This document shows positions 1 to 6,421 of a stretch of DNA of 8,500 bases, piece by piece (positions within the stretch are counted from its first letter, which is position 1; the number at the start of each line of letters is the position of its first letter). The notes under the pieces are model-generated. The model did no database searches, was not told the DNA's origin, and saw only the letters and a program-made list of their open reading frames with translations. The stretch comes from Gemmatimonas sp. UBA2094. Lineage in GTDB: Bacteria; Gemmatimonadota; Gemmatimonadetes; Gemmatimonadales; Gemmatimonadaceae. The translations under genes and the position numbers were made by a program. The DNA is taken from contig DCZC01000155.1 in NCBI GenBank assembly GCA_002331565.1, positions 1 through 8,500 of the forward strand. Direction: 5' to 3'.

Positions 1-491
<491 letters not shown>

Positions 492-505
492 GTGTATGCG
501 TCTCC

Positions 506-907
506 TTACCAGACGAGGGCGAGGAGTTCACCGCCGGTATTGGCGGAGCGCGCATCACGATCGGACATGATGCCCTTCGACGTGCTCAGGATGGCCATGC
601 CGAGGCCGTTGCGAACGCGCGGGATCTCCGACACGCCCACGTACTTCCGCAGACCGGGCGTGGAGATGCGCTTCGCTTCGCGAATGACGGACTGACCGCC
701 GTGCGCGTACCTGAGGATCACGCGCAGCACGCTCTTGCCTTCCTCGAGCTCGACCACGCGGTAATCCTGCACGAAGGCGTTCTCCTTCAGGATGCGCGCG
801 ATCTCGATCTTGATCTTCGAGACCGGCATGTCGACGCGGCGGTGCCGTGAGGCACACGCGTTGCGGAGCCGCGTCAGCATGTCGGCAATAGGGTCGTTCA
901 GGCTCAT
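506..907 (-). CDS. rpsH: 30S ribosomal protein S8
   Basis: S8 is a primary 16S rRNA-binding protein of the 30S platform, and in E. coli it is also the translational repressor of the spc operon. The product has 133 residues, the normal length. It opens MSLNDPIADMLTRLRNA, matching the family's DPIADMLTRIRNA start. The RNA-binding C-terminal half is intact: ISTPGLRKYV at 81-90, PRVRNGLGMAILSTSKGIM at 96-114, and the near-universal ending GELLALVW. The ATG at 907 has AGGAG upstream at 920-924, a rather long spacing of about 12 bases. Unlike most genes here it is separated from its upstream neighbour rpsN by 196 noncoding bases. Autoregulation by S8 is known in enterobacteria but is not shown by this sequence. 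Confidence 0.98.
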   Translation of the reverse strand: MSLNDPIADMLTRLRNACASRHRRVDMPVSKIKIEIARILKENAFVQDYRVVELEEGKSVLRVILRYAHGGQSVIREAKRISTPGLRKYVGVSEIPRVRNGLGMAILSTSKGIMSDRDARSANTGGELLALVW

Positions 908-930
908 GCTCTGATGAATCTCCTAGGGTA

Positions 931-945
931 TCCGCTCCAGGCGGA
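931..945 (-). promoter_or_regulatory. Hairpin just before the rpsH ribosome binding site
   Basis: Transcribed sequence TCCGC-CTGGA-GCGGA forms a perfect 5-bp stem with a 5-base loop, ending 6 bases before the AGGAG of rpsH. Its place makes it a candidate for translational control of rpsH. A 5-bp stem can arise by chance in GC-rich DNA. Confidence 0.3.
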
Positions 946-1070
946 CCGGTAGGAAGTGAAAGAATGGACGAACGCCGGAAATGGCATTCACGCCCCGCGG
1001 GGGGAGCCTTGCAATCTCACCCCGCCAGGCGCTCACGCCAAGCCCACCGCTCGTGTTGGTCCCGCCGGAC

Positions 1071-1093
1071 GGCCCCCCGGAACCCGGGGCGCC
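1071..1093 (-). promoter_or_regulatory. Strong hairpin 10 bases after the rpsN stop
   Basis: In the transcript this reads GGCGCCCCGG-GTT-CCGGGGGGCC: a 10-position stem with one G-G mismatch and a 3-base loop. It is almost all G-C and would be very stable. No T-run follows, so it is not a normal rho-independent terminator. It may protect the 3' end of a processed upstream mRNA, cause pausing or partial termination, or have no function. Confidence 0.45.
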
Positions 1094-1103
1094 GCCGCCA
1101 GGA

Positions 1104-1409
1104 TTACCAGCTCGCCTTGCGCACGCCGGGAATCAGGCCGTTCAGGGCCATGTCCCGGAGGGCAATGCGGCTGAGTCCGAAGTGCCGGAGGAACGCGCGC
1201 GGACGGCCGCTCATGCTGCAGCGGTTGCGCACACGCGTCGCCGACGAATTCCGCGGAAGCTTGTGCAGCGCGTTCACCGCGGCCTGCACCTCCTCCGGCG
1301 TGCTCTTCGGGCTGCTGATCACGGCCTTGAGGGCCGCGCGCTTCGGGGCATACCGCTCCACCAGCACCTTGCGCTGGGCGTTGCGGGCCAGCTTGCTCGT
1401 CTTCGCCAT
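1104..1409 (-). CDS. rpsN: 30S ribosomal protein S14, zinc-independent form
   Basis: S14 sits in the head of the 30S subunit, packed against 16S rRNA near S3, S10 and S19. The product has 101 residues, the same as E. coli RpsN. Family signatures are [14 protein letters not shown] at the start, [19 protein letters not shown] in the middle, [16 protein letters not shown], and the typical end [11 protein letters not shown]. There is only one cysteine in the core (NRC at about 62-64) and no CxxC pairs, so this is the long form that does not bind zinc, not the short 61-residue zinc-ribbon form. It starts 16 bases after rplE, with AGGA upstream. A 196-base spacer follows its stop codon. Confidence 0.98.
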   Translation of the reverse strand: MAKTSKLARNAQRKVLVERYAPKRAALKAVISSPKSTPEEVQAAVNALHKLPRNSSATRVRNRCSMSGRPRAFLRHFGLSRIALRDMALNGLIPGVRKASW

Positions 1410-1425
1410 CTGCCTTTAGTCCTGG

Positions 1426-2187
1426 TTAAGCCGCGCTCGGCTGCGCCACCTTGGGCGTCACCGGCTTGTCGTCGCCACGGAACGGCATACCGAGCTGATG
1501 CAGCAGCGCAAACGCGTGCGCATCCTTCTCCGCCGTCGTCACGAACGTGATGTCCATGCCGTGTACCTGCTCGACCATGTCGTAGTTGATCTCGGGGAAG
1601 ATCAGCTGCTCCTTGATGCCGAGCGTGTAGTTGCCACGGCCGTCGAACGACTTCGTGCCGAGACCGCGGAAGTCGCGGATACGCGGGCACGCCACCGTCA
1701 CGAACCGGTCGAGGAACTCCCACATGCGCGCCCCACGCATGGTCACGGAGGCACCGATCTCCTGCCCTTCACGGAGGCCGAAGTTCGCGACCGACTTCTT
1801 CGCCTTGCGGCGCACCGGCTTCTGGCCGGTGATCAGCGCGAGCTCTTCCACCACCACGTCGAGCATCTTCGGCTGCTTCACCGCTTCGCCCACGCCGCAG
1901 TTGATCACGATCTTCGTCAGCGTCGGGATCTGCATCGTGTTGGTGAACCCGAACTGCTTCATCAGGTTCGCGCGCACGGTGTGCTCGTAGTACGTCTTGA
2001 GGCGCGGAGCGGCCGTCGGCAAACCCGCCCCAGCGTGCTCACGCTTGGTGAAGTCCACCGCCGCACGTCCCTGGCCAGCCTGCTTGGCCGCCTTGCCACC
2101 CTTCTGGCCGGCACCGCCCTTCGCGGCACCCGCCTTCGCTCCAGCCTTGGCGCCGCCCTTGGCCGCGCCCTTTTCCTTGGTCGCCAT
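1426..2187 (-). CDS. rplE: 50S ribosomal protein L5 with long N-terminal extension
   Basis: L5 binds 5S rRNA in the central protuberance and makes an inter-subunit bridge with S13. The product has 253 residues against the usual 179-190. The family fold begins near residue 62 ([15 protein letters not shown]) and shows the expected blocks: [18 protein letters not shown] (85-102), [16 protein letters not shown] (121-136), [13 protein letters not shown] (150-162), PRIRDFRGL (168-176), [10 protein letters not shown] (181-190) and IFPEINYD (196-203). Residues 1-60 are extra, mostly Ala, Gly and Lys and probably disordered; about 15 extra residues follow the usual end (MPFRGDD onward). The ATG at 2187 is preferred because GGAG lies 9 bases upstream and the gap to rplX is only 15 bases. 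The best alternative is a GTG at codon 44, with a weaker ribosome binding site and a resulting 144-base gap. Confidence 0.95.
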   Translation of the reverse strand: MATKEKGAAKGGAKAGAKAGAAKGGAGQKGGKAAKQAGQGRAAVDFTKREHAGAGLPTAAPRLKTYYEHTVRANLMKQFGFTNTMQIPTLTKIVINCGVGEAVKQPKMLDVVVEELALITGQKPVRRKAKKSVANFGLREGQEIGASVTMRGARMWEFLDRFVTVACPRIRDFRGLGTKSFDGRGNYTLGIKEQLIFPEINYDMVEQVHGMDITFVTTAEKDAHAFALLHQLGMPFRGDDKPVTPKVAQPSAA

Positions 2188-2196
2188 GTGCAGTTA

Positions 2197-2200
2197 CTCC
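2197..2200 (-). promoter_or_regulatory. Ribosome binding site deciding the rplE start
   Basis: GGAG in the transcript, 9 bases before the ATG at 2187 and just after the rplX stop. It supports the long form of L5 over a start downstream of the Ala/Gly/Lys-rich segment. Confidence 0.7.
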
Positions 2201-2202
2201 GG

Positions 2203-2607
2203 TCAGCGCGAGCGGGGAATGACTTCACCGCTCTTCACGCCCACCCGCTCCTTCGTGCCGTCCTTGTCGATGCGCGTCTTCACGCGCGTCGGCTTGCCGG
2301 TCTTCGAATCGAGCAGCATGACGTTCGACGCATGGAAGGGCGCCGGCATCTCGATGATGCCGCTCGTCTCCTCCGCCGTGCGCGCCTTGCGGTGCTTCTT
2401 CACGATGTTGATCCCTTCCACCTTGATGCGGCCCGTCTTGGGGTACACCTGGAGGACCTTGCCCTCCTTCCCCTTGTCGTCGCCACGCATCACGCGGACG
2501 GTGTCACCCTTGGTGACGTGGACCGCTTCGCGCGACGCCTTGAGGGCGTGACGCGCCGCGCCGAGGCGCTGACCGCGATCCGTCTTGTAGTACACGTTCT
2601 TGCGCAT
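2203..2607 (-). CDS. rplX: 50S ribosomal protein L24 with N-terminal extension
   Basis: L24 is an assembly-initiator protein that binds the 5' part of 23S rRNA and lines the exit-tunnel opening. The product has 134 residues; the family norm is about 100-110. The KOW motif begins near residue 31 (VTKGDTVRVMRGDDKGKEGKV), followed by the typical VEGINIVKKH (63-72), GIIEMPAPFHASNVMLLD (83-100) and a basic end. About 28 residues before the KOW motif (starting MRKNVYYKTDRGQRLG) are extra. The start is well supported: GAGGTGA lies 6 bases before the ATG at 2607, inside the last codons of rplN, and no later in-frame ATG precedes the KOW domain. It follows the rplN stop by one base, so translation is probably coupled. 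Confidence 0.96.
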   Translation of the reverse strand: MRKNVYYKTDRGQRLGAARHALKASREAVHVTKGDTVRVMRGDDKGKEGKVLQVYPKTGRIKVEGINIVKKHRKARTAEETSGIIEMPAPFHASNVMLLDSKTGKPTRVKTRIDKDGTKERVGVKSGEVIPRSR

Positions 2608-2608
2608 G

Positions 2609-2977
2609 TCAGATCACCTCGGGCGCCAGCGACACGATCTTCATGTAGCGCTTCTCGCGGAGCTCGCGCGCCACGGGACCGAAGATACGCGTCGCCTTCG
2701 GCTCGCCGTTGTCGTTGATGATCACGACGGCGTTCTCGTCGAACCGGATGTACGACCCGTCCTTGCGGCGCGTTTCCTTGACGGTGCGCACCACCACGGC
2801 CTTCGCCACGTCGGACTTCTTCACCGTACCGTTCGGGAGCGCGTCCTTCACCGCCACGATGACCTTGTCACCGAGCCCGGCGTAGCGACGGCGCGTGCCG
2901 CCCAGCACGCGGATCACCAGGGCGCGCTTGGCGCCGCTGTTGTCCGCCACCTTCACCACCGATTCCTGCTGAATCAT
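2609..2977 (-). CDS. rplN: 50S ribosomal protein L14
   Basis: L14 binds 23S rRNA next to L19 and L3, contributes to inter-subunit bridges, and is the docking site of the silencing factor RsfS. The product is 122 residues, exactly the usual length. It starts [19 protein letters not shown] and contains the family block VIRVLGG, then [34 protein letters not shown] and [20 protein letters not shown], ending with [18 protein letters not shown]. This is a near-textbook L14. The ATG at 2977 is preceded by GAGGA right after the rpsQ stop (TAAGAGGA). The codons for the final Glu-Val-Ile double as the ribosome binding site of rplX. Confidence 0.99.
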   Translation of the reverse strand: MIQQESVVKVADNSGAKRALVIRVLGGTRRRYAGLGDKVIVAVKDALPNGTVKKSDVAKAVVVRTVKETRRKDGSYIRFDENAVVIINDNGEPKATRIFGPVARELREKRYMKIVSLAPEVI

Positions 2978-2989
2978 GGATGTATCCTC

Positions 2990-3286
2990 TTAGCGCGCGC
3001 GTTCGACGATCTCGACCACGCGCCACCGCTTGTCCTTCGACAAGGGCCGGGTCTCCATGATGCGCACCGTGTCGCCGACCTTCGCCGAGTTCTCCTCGTC
3101 GTGGGCCTTCAGCTTCCGGGTACGCGTCACCATCTTGCCGTACTGCGGGTGCGGCATGCGGCGATCGATGCGGACGACCACCGTCTTTTCCATCTTGTCG
3201 CTCACGACGAGCCCGACACGCACCTTGCGCGCCGACCGGTCGGAGGCGCCGTTCTGCGCGGCGCTCGCGTTGTTCGTTTCAGCCAT
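2990..3286 (-). CDS. rpsQ: 30S ribosomal protein S17
   Basis: S17 is a primary 16S rRNA-binding protein of OB fold on the 30S body, important early in assembly. The product has 98 residues against about 80-90 in most bacteria. The OB fold starts near residue 20: [20 protein letters not shown] (21-40), then [19 protein letters not shown] (46-64), [20 protein letters not shown] (71-90). The first 19 residues (starting [14 protein letters not shown]) are rich in Ala, Asn and Ser and look like a flexible tail. The ATG at 3286 has only a weak purine-rich site (CGAGA) upstream, 14 bases after the rpmC stop, so translation may depend on coupling from rpmC. No other ATG fits before the OB fold. Confidence 0.97.
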   Translation of the reverse strand: MAETNNASAAQNGASDRSARKVRVGLVVSDKMEKTVVVRIDRRMPHPQYGKMVTRTRKLKAHDEENSAKVGDTVRIMETRPLSKDKRWRVVEIVERAR

Positions 3287-3300
3287 CAGTCGTATCTCGG

Positions 3301-3504
3301 TTAGCGGCCGCGGCCGGCGAGCTCTCGCTCACGCTGGACCGTCTTCAGGCGCGCGATGTCCCTGCGGATGCTGCGCAACCGCAGCGGCGCTTCCAGCGCT
3401 TCGGTGCCGCTCCGGAAGCGGAGACGGAAACGCTCCTCTTCCAACTCCCGGATGCGGGAGGACAGCTCGTCAGCCGCCAGTCCGCGGATCTCTTCAGCCT
3501 TCAT
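3301..3504 (-). CDS. rpmC: 50S ribosomal protein L29
   Basis: L29 is a small two-helix protein at the exit-tunnel rim beside L23, close to where trigger factor and SRP dock. The product has 67 residues, the usual size. It opens [14 protein letters not shown], then a long charged helix [19 protein letters not shown], and ends in the second helix [18 protein letters not shown]; this is the standard L29 pattern. The ATG at 3504 lies inside the end of rplP, an 11-base overlap in a different frame, with GAGGAGG upstream at 3514-3520 within rplP codons. Translation is therefore very likely coupled to rplP. The order L16-L29-S17 is the conserved one. Confidence 0.97.
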   Translation of the reverse strand: MKAEEIRGLAADELSSRIRELEEERFRLRFRSGTEALEAPLRLRSIRRDIARLKTVQRERELAGRGR

Positions 3505-3922
3505 GGGTCACCGCCTCCTCACGTGCGACGAACTTGGTCTTCACGCCGAGCTTCGCGGCGGCCAGAGCCATCGCCGTCTCGGCGAGTTCCCTGGTCACAC
3601 CCTCGATCTCGAACATCACTCGGCCCGGCTTCACCACCGCCACCCACAACTCCGGCGAACCCTTACCCTTACCCATGCGGGTTTCCGCCGGCTTCTTCGT
3701 GATCGGCTTGTCCGGGAAAATGCGGATCCAGACCTTGCCGCCACGCTTGATGTGACGCGTCATGGCGACACGGCACGCCTCGATCTGACGGCTCGTCACC
3801 CAGCCCGGCTCGAGCGCCTGGAGGCCGAACGTGCCGAACGACAAATCGCTCCCACGGTACGCCAGGCCGGTCGTGCGGCCCTTGAACATCTTGCGGAACT
3901 TGACCCGCTTCGGACTCAGCAT
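3494..3922 (-). CDS. rplP: 50S ribosomal protein L16
   Basis: L16 is a late-assembly protein that helps position the A-site tRNA elbow and organises the peptidyl-transferase region. The product has 142 residues, slightly longer than the 136 of E. coli because of a short tail (EEAVTHEG). It starts [16 protein letters not shown], and includes [20 protein letters not shown] (29-48), [21 protein letters not shown] (51-71), [15 protein letters not shown] (77-91) and [13 protein letters not shown]. Arg82 matches Arg81 of E. coli L16, which is hydroxylated there; whether it is modified here cannot be seen. The start at 3922 has GAGGAG, the first bases of which belong to the rpsC stop (TGAGGAG). Confidence 0.99.
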   Translation of the reverse strand: MLSPKRVKFRKMFKGRTTGLAYRGSDLSFGTFGLQALEPGWVTSRQIEACRVAMTRHIKRGGKVWIRIFPDKPITKKPAETRMGKGKGSPELWVAVVKPGRVMFEIEGVTRELAETAMALAAAKLGVKTKFVAREEAVTHEG

Positions 3923-3933
3923 CGTTCAGCTCC

Positions 3934-4593
3934 TCAGTTGCCGGTCGAGTAGGTCTTGCCGCGACGATCTTCCACGATCTCGCCCTTGAAGAGCCACACC
4001 TTCACACCGATGGTGCCGTACGTGGTCTTCGCCGTGCTCGTCGCGTAGTCGATGTCGGCGCGCAGCGTGTGAAGGGGCACCCGGCCCTCCATGTACCCTT
4101 CCACGCGCGCGATTTCGGCGCCACCGAGGCGCCCGCCGGCCTTCACCTTGATGCCCAGCGCGCCCATGCGCATCGCGCTCTGCACCGCACGCTTCAGCGC
4201 GCGGCGGAACGAAATACGCTGCGACAGCTGCGCCGCGATGTTGTCGGCCACGAGCTGCGCCTCGACTTCCGGGCGCTTGATCTCTTCGACGTTGATGCCG
4301 ACTTCCTTGCCGGTCAGCTGCGCGAGCTCGTCACGCAGCTTGTCGACTTCCGCGCCCTTCTTGCCGATCACGACGCCGGGACGGCCGGTGTGCACCGTCA
4401 CCACCACCTTGCCGGGCTTGCGCTCGATCGTCACGTCGGCGATCGCGGCGTTGTCCAGGCGCGCCTTGAGATACTTGCGAAGGAGGGCGTCCTCCTTCAG
4501 CAGCGCAGGCATTTCCTTCTTCGCGTACCACGTCGAACGCCAGTTCTTCGTGACACCGAGGCGGAAGCCGATCGGATTGGTCTTCTGTCCCAT
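3934..4593 (-). CDS. rpsC: 30S ribosomal protein S3
   Basis: S3 lies in the 30S head at the mRNA entry channel and takes part in mRNA unwinding. I place the start at the ATG at 4593, giving 219 residues beginning [14 protein letters not shown], the standard S3 opening. The open frame continues upstream, but that part lies in rplV and is not S3-like. The KH domain has its GKKG loop at 77-80 ([17 protein letters not shown]). The C-terminal domain carries [19 protein letters not shown] (127-145), [17 protein letters not shown] (147-163) and [21 protein letters not shown] (181-201). The length is normal. The ATG overlaps the rplV stop by one base (TAATG), with GGAGG at 4604-4608 inside rplV, indicating translational coupling. 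Confidence 0.98.
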   Translation of the reverse strand: MGQKTNPIGFRLGVTKNWRSTWYAKKEMPALLKEDALLRKYLKARLDNAAIADVTIERKPGKVVVTVHTGRPGVVIGKKGAEVDKLRDELAQLTGKEVGINVEEIKRPEVEAQLVADNIAAQLSQRISFRRALKRAVQSAMRMGALGIKVKAGGRLGGAEIARVEGYMEGRVPLHTLRADIDYATSTAKTTYGTIGVKVWLFKGEIVEDRRGKTYSTGN

Positions 4594-4970
4594 TAGCGCA
4601 CCGCCTCCGTCACGACGATCTCCACATGGCTCGTCCGCTTCAGCATCGGCGTCGCACGGCCCATGGCCGCCGGCGTCCAACGCTTGAGCTTCGGTCCCTC
4701 GTTCACGATGGCCTTCGTGATCACCAGCGCGTCGACGTCCAGCGACGTGTTGGCCGCACGGGCCGCTTGTTCTGCATTCGCCACCGCGCTGTTGAGCGTC
4801 TTCTCGATCTGCTCAGACGCGTGCTTCTTGGAAAACTTAAGAAGCGCCAGCGCGTCGTTCACGCGCTGACCGCGGATCTGGTCGATGACCAGACGCATCT
4901 TGTAGGGCGACTGACGCGTGGTGCGCTGAATGGCGCGCGCCTCGATGCCCGTCTTCACGGTCTTGGCCAT
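4593..4970 (-). CDS. rplV: 50S ribosomal protein L22
   Basis: L22 contacts all domains of 23S rRNA, and its long beta-hairpin lines the exit tunnel at the constriction with L4. The product has 125 residues; E. coli has 110, with the difference mostly at the N-terminus. Family blocks are [20 protein letters not shown] (21-40), [10 protein letters not shown] (59-68) and the hairpin region [18 protein letters not shown] (92-109) followed by [10 protein letters not shown]. Changes in this hairpin cause macrolide resistance in several bacteria; I see a normal-length hairpin with no duplication or deletion. The start at 4970 is 3 bases after the rpsS stop, with GGGAGG (4981-4986) inside the last rpsS codons. 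Confidence 0.98.
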   Translation of the reverse strand: MAKTVKTGIEARAIQRTTRQSPYKMRLVIDQIRGQRVNDALALLKFSKKHASEQIEKTLNSAVANAEQAARAANTSLDVDALVITKAIVNEGPKLKRWTPAAMGRATPMLKRTSHVEIVVTEAVR

Positions 4971-4973
4971 GGG

Positions 4974-5273
4974 TTACTTGCCTCCCTTGCCGCCGGGCTT
5001 CTTCGCATCGGCCTTCTGCCCCGCGTGACCGCGGAACAGACGCGTCGGCGAAAATTCGCCCAGCTTGTGCCCGACCATGTTTTCCGTCACGTACACCGGG
5101 ATGAACTTGTTCCCGTTGTGGACGGCGAACGTGTGCCCCACGAAGTCCGGCAGGATCGTGCTCGCGCGCGACCAGGTCTTCACGACCTTCTTCTCGTTCT
5201 TGGCGTTCATCGCGACCACCTTCGCCTCCAGGCGCTCAGCGACGAACGGACCCTTCTTGATGCTTCTCGACAT
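4974..5273 (-). CDS. rpsS: 30S ribosomal protein S19
   Basis: S19 sits in the 30S head beside S13 and contacts the 50S subunit and A-site tRNA region. The product has 99 residues against about 92. It starts [19 protein letters not shown] and has [20 protein letters not shown] (33-52), [18 protein letters not shown] and SPTRLFRGH, all diagnostic. The tail ([10 protein letters not shown]) is basic and glycine-rich, slightly longer than usual; its last codons GGA-GGC-AAG supply the ribosome binding site of rplV. The start at 5273 follows a 24-base gap after rplB, the longest inside the packed part of the cluster, and has only a weak purine-rich site (GAGA). Confidence 0.98.
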   Translation of the reverse strand: MSRSIKKGPFVAERLEAKVVAMNAKNEKKVVKTWSRASTILPDFVGHTFAVHNGNKFIPVYVTENMVGHKLGEFSPTRLFRGHAGQKADAKKPGGKGGK

Positions 5274-5297
5274 ATCGGTTCTCGTCTCGCCTGGCGG

Positions 5298-6128
5298 TTA
5301 CTGCGTGGCCCGGCCGCGCTTGCGGCCGCGCACGATGAGACGCGTCGACGCCTTCTTCTTGTTGCGCGTCTTGACGCCTTCCTTCTTACCCCACGGGCTC
5401 ACCACGTTGCGACCACCGCGCGTACGACCGCCGTGCGGGTGATCCACCGGGTTCATCACTTCACCACGCACCTTCGGGCGCTTGCCAAGCCAACGGCTCT
5501 TGCCCGCCTTGCCGTGCGACTGCAGCTCGTGCTCGGAATTTCCCACTTCTCCGATCGTCGCCATGCAGTTGCCGTGCACCAGGCGCATTTCCGTGGAGCT
5601 CAGACGCAGCGTCACGTACTCGCCTTCCTTCGCCACGACCTGGGCGAAGGTCCCGGCCGAGCGGGCCATCTGGCCGCCCTTGCCGATCTTGAGCTCGATG
5701 TTGTGCACCGACGTGCCGAGCGGCACTTCCTTGAGCGGCATCGCATTGCCCGTGCGGACATCGCTGCCCGGGCCCGACACCACCGTGTCTCCCTGCTTCA
5801 GCCCCTTCGGGTGCAGGATGTACCGCTTCTCCCCGTCCGCGTACTGCACCAGCGCGATGCGCGCCGAGCGGTTCGGATCGTACTCGATGTGCGCGACCGT
5901 GGCCGGCATGCCGTGCTTGTCACGCTTGAAATCGATGACGCGGTACATGCGCTTGTGGCCGCCACCGATGCGACGCATCGAGATGTGGCCATGATTGTCG
6001 CGACCGCCCGACTTCTTGAGCGGCTCGACCAGCGACTTCTCGGGCGTGCTGCGCGTGATTTCGGCGAAATCCGAAACCGAGCGGAAGCGCGTGCCCTTGG
6101 TGACCGGCTTGAACTGACGGATACCCAT
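5298..6128 (-). CDS. rplB: 50S ribosomal protein L2
   Basis: L2 is one of the most conserved r-proteins, needed for subunit association and peptidyl transfer. The product has 276 residues, the usual length. It opens [20 protein letters not shown]; the N-terminal block has [21 protein letters not shown] (40-60) and [20 protein letters not shown]. The C-terminal block has [20 protein letters not shown] (206-225) and NPVDHPHGG (226-234). His230 matches E. coli His229, which is important for peptidyl transfer. After HPHGG the sequence reads [13 protein letters not shown], lacking the HPHGGGEGR version of E. coli and many others. The end [17 protein letters not shown] is typical. The start at 6128 lies 5 bases after rplW, with GAGGG inside the last rplW codons. 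Confidence 0.99.
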   Translation of the reverse strand: MGIRQFKPVTKGTRFRSVSDFAEITRSTPEKSLVEPLKKSGGRDNHGHISMRRIGGGHKRMYRVIDFKRDKHGMPATVAHIEYDPNRSARIALVQYADGEKRYILHPKGLKQGDTVVSGPGSDVRTGNAMPLKEVPLGTSVHNIELKIGKGGQMARSAGTFAQVVAKEGEYVTLRLSSTEMRLVHGNCMATIGEVGNSEHELQSHGKAGKSRWLGKRPKVRGEVMNPVDHPHGGRTRGGRNVVSPWGKKEGVKTRNKKKASTRLIVRGRKRGRATQ

Positions 6129-6133
6129 GCGTC

Positions 6134-6418
6134 TTAGCCCTCGAAGATCGCGATGGTGTCGCCGTCACGCAGCTTCACAATCGCCTTCTTGGTGTGGGGG
6201 CGGCGCCCGATCGACTGACCCACGCGACGCGCCCTGCCGCGCGCGTTGGAGGTCCAGACGCCGGTGACCTTGACGCCGAACAACTGCTCGACGGCCGCTT
6301 TGATGGAATGCTTCGTGGCGTCGGTCGCCACTTCGAACGTGTACTCGCCGCGATCCTGGTAGGCGGCCGAGGTGCGCTCCGTGACGATCGGGCGCACGAT
6401 GGTACGGTACAGACTCAT
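6134..6418 (-). CDS. rplW: 50S ribosomal protein L23
   Basis: L23 is at the exit-tunnel opening and is the main docking point for trigger factor and SRP. The product has 94 residues, a normal size. It opens [20 protein letters not shown]; Glu14 matches Glu18 of E. coli L23, which contacts trigger factor. The core [19 protein letters not shown] (33-51) is the family hallmark, followed by a basic loop ([21 protein letters not shown], 59-79) that reaches into the tunnel, and [14 protein letters not shown] at the end. The start at 6418 is 3 bases after rplD with GGAGGG inside rplD. Its own last codons GAG-GGC serve as the ribosome binding site of rplB. Confidence 0.98.
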   Translation of the reverse strand: MSLYRTIVRPIVTERTSAAYQDRGEYTFEVATDATKHSIKAAVEQLFGVKVTGVWTSNARGRARRVGQSIGRRPHTKKAIVKLRDGDTIAIFEG

Positions 6419-6421
6419 CGC

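Larger units (their letters stand above)
908..1103 (-). other. Long structured spacer between rpsN and rpsH
   Basis: These 196 bases interrupt an otherwise tightly packed operon. No convincing gene is present. In the transcribed (minus) direction the spacer holds a strong hairpin just after the rpsN stop (1093-1071), a second small hairpin right behind it (1070-1059, GTCC/GGAC), a third (1039-1028, GGCG/CGCC), a C/G-rich self-complementary stretch around 1002-993, and a hairpin before the rpsH ribosome binding site (945-931, TCCGC/GCGGA). No run of T follows any of them, so a classical intrinsic terminator is not supported. It could be an RNA-processing or attenuation region, an S8 or other r-protein target, or hold an internal promoter; I see no clear -35/-10 pair. 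Confidence 0.6.

Noticed and set aside
904..987. Possible 27-codon leader peptide in the rpsN-rpsH spacer, whose stop overlaps the rpsH ATG (ATGA)
   Set aside because: The stop overlap is suggestive of coupling, but the start has only a weak GGGG upstream, the codons include AGG and AGA unlike the neighbouring genes, and the product resembles nothing known. Conservation in relatives would be needed to revive it.
960..1050. Promoter-like hexamers (TTGCAA ... TGAATG, or TTGGCG ... GAGATT) in the rpsN-rpsH spacer
   Set aside because: Both pairs match the sigma-70 consensus poorly and such matches are expected by chance; transcript start mapping would be needed.
1059..1093. Intrinsic terminator after rpsN
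   Set aside because: The stem is strong but no T-run follows, and the next genes are conserved operon members, so full termination is not supported.
1498..2718. 406-codon open frame on the plus strand opposite rplE and rplX
   Set aside because: Same cause; the product is Arg/Leu/His/Ala-rich with no domain, and the minus strand codes clearly for L5 and L24.
4594..4680. Upstream continuation of the rpsC frame inside rplV
   Set aside because: S3 proteins start MGQKxNPIGFR, which is at 4593 with GGAGG upstream; the upstream part is simply rplV in another frame.
4626..6137. 503-codon open frame on the plus strand opposite rplB, rpsS and rplV
   Set aside because: It is an artefact of high GC third positions in the genes on the other strand; the translation is rich in Arg, His, Leu and Ala with no family signature, and three certain r-protein genes occupy the minus strand.
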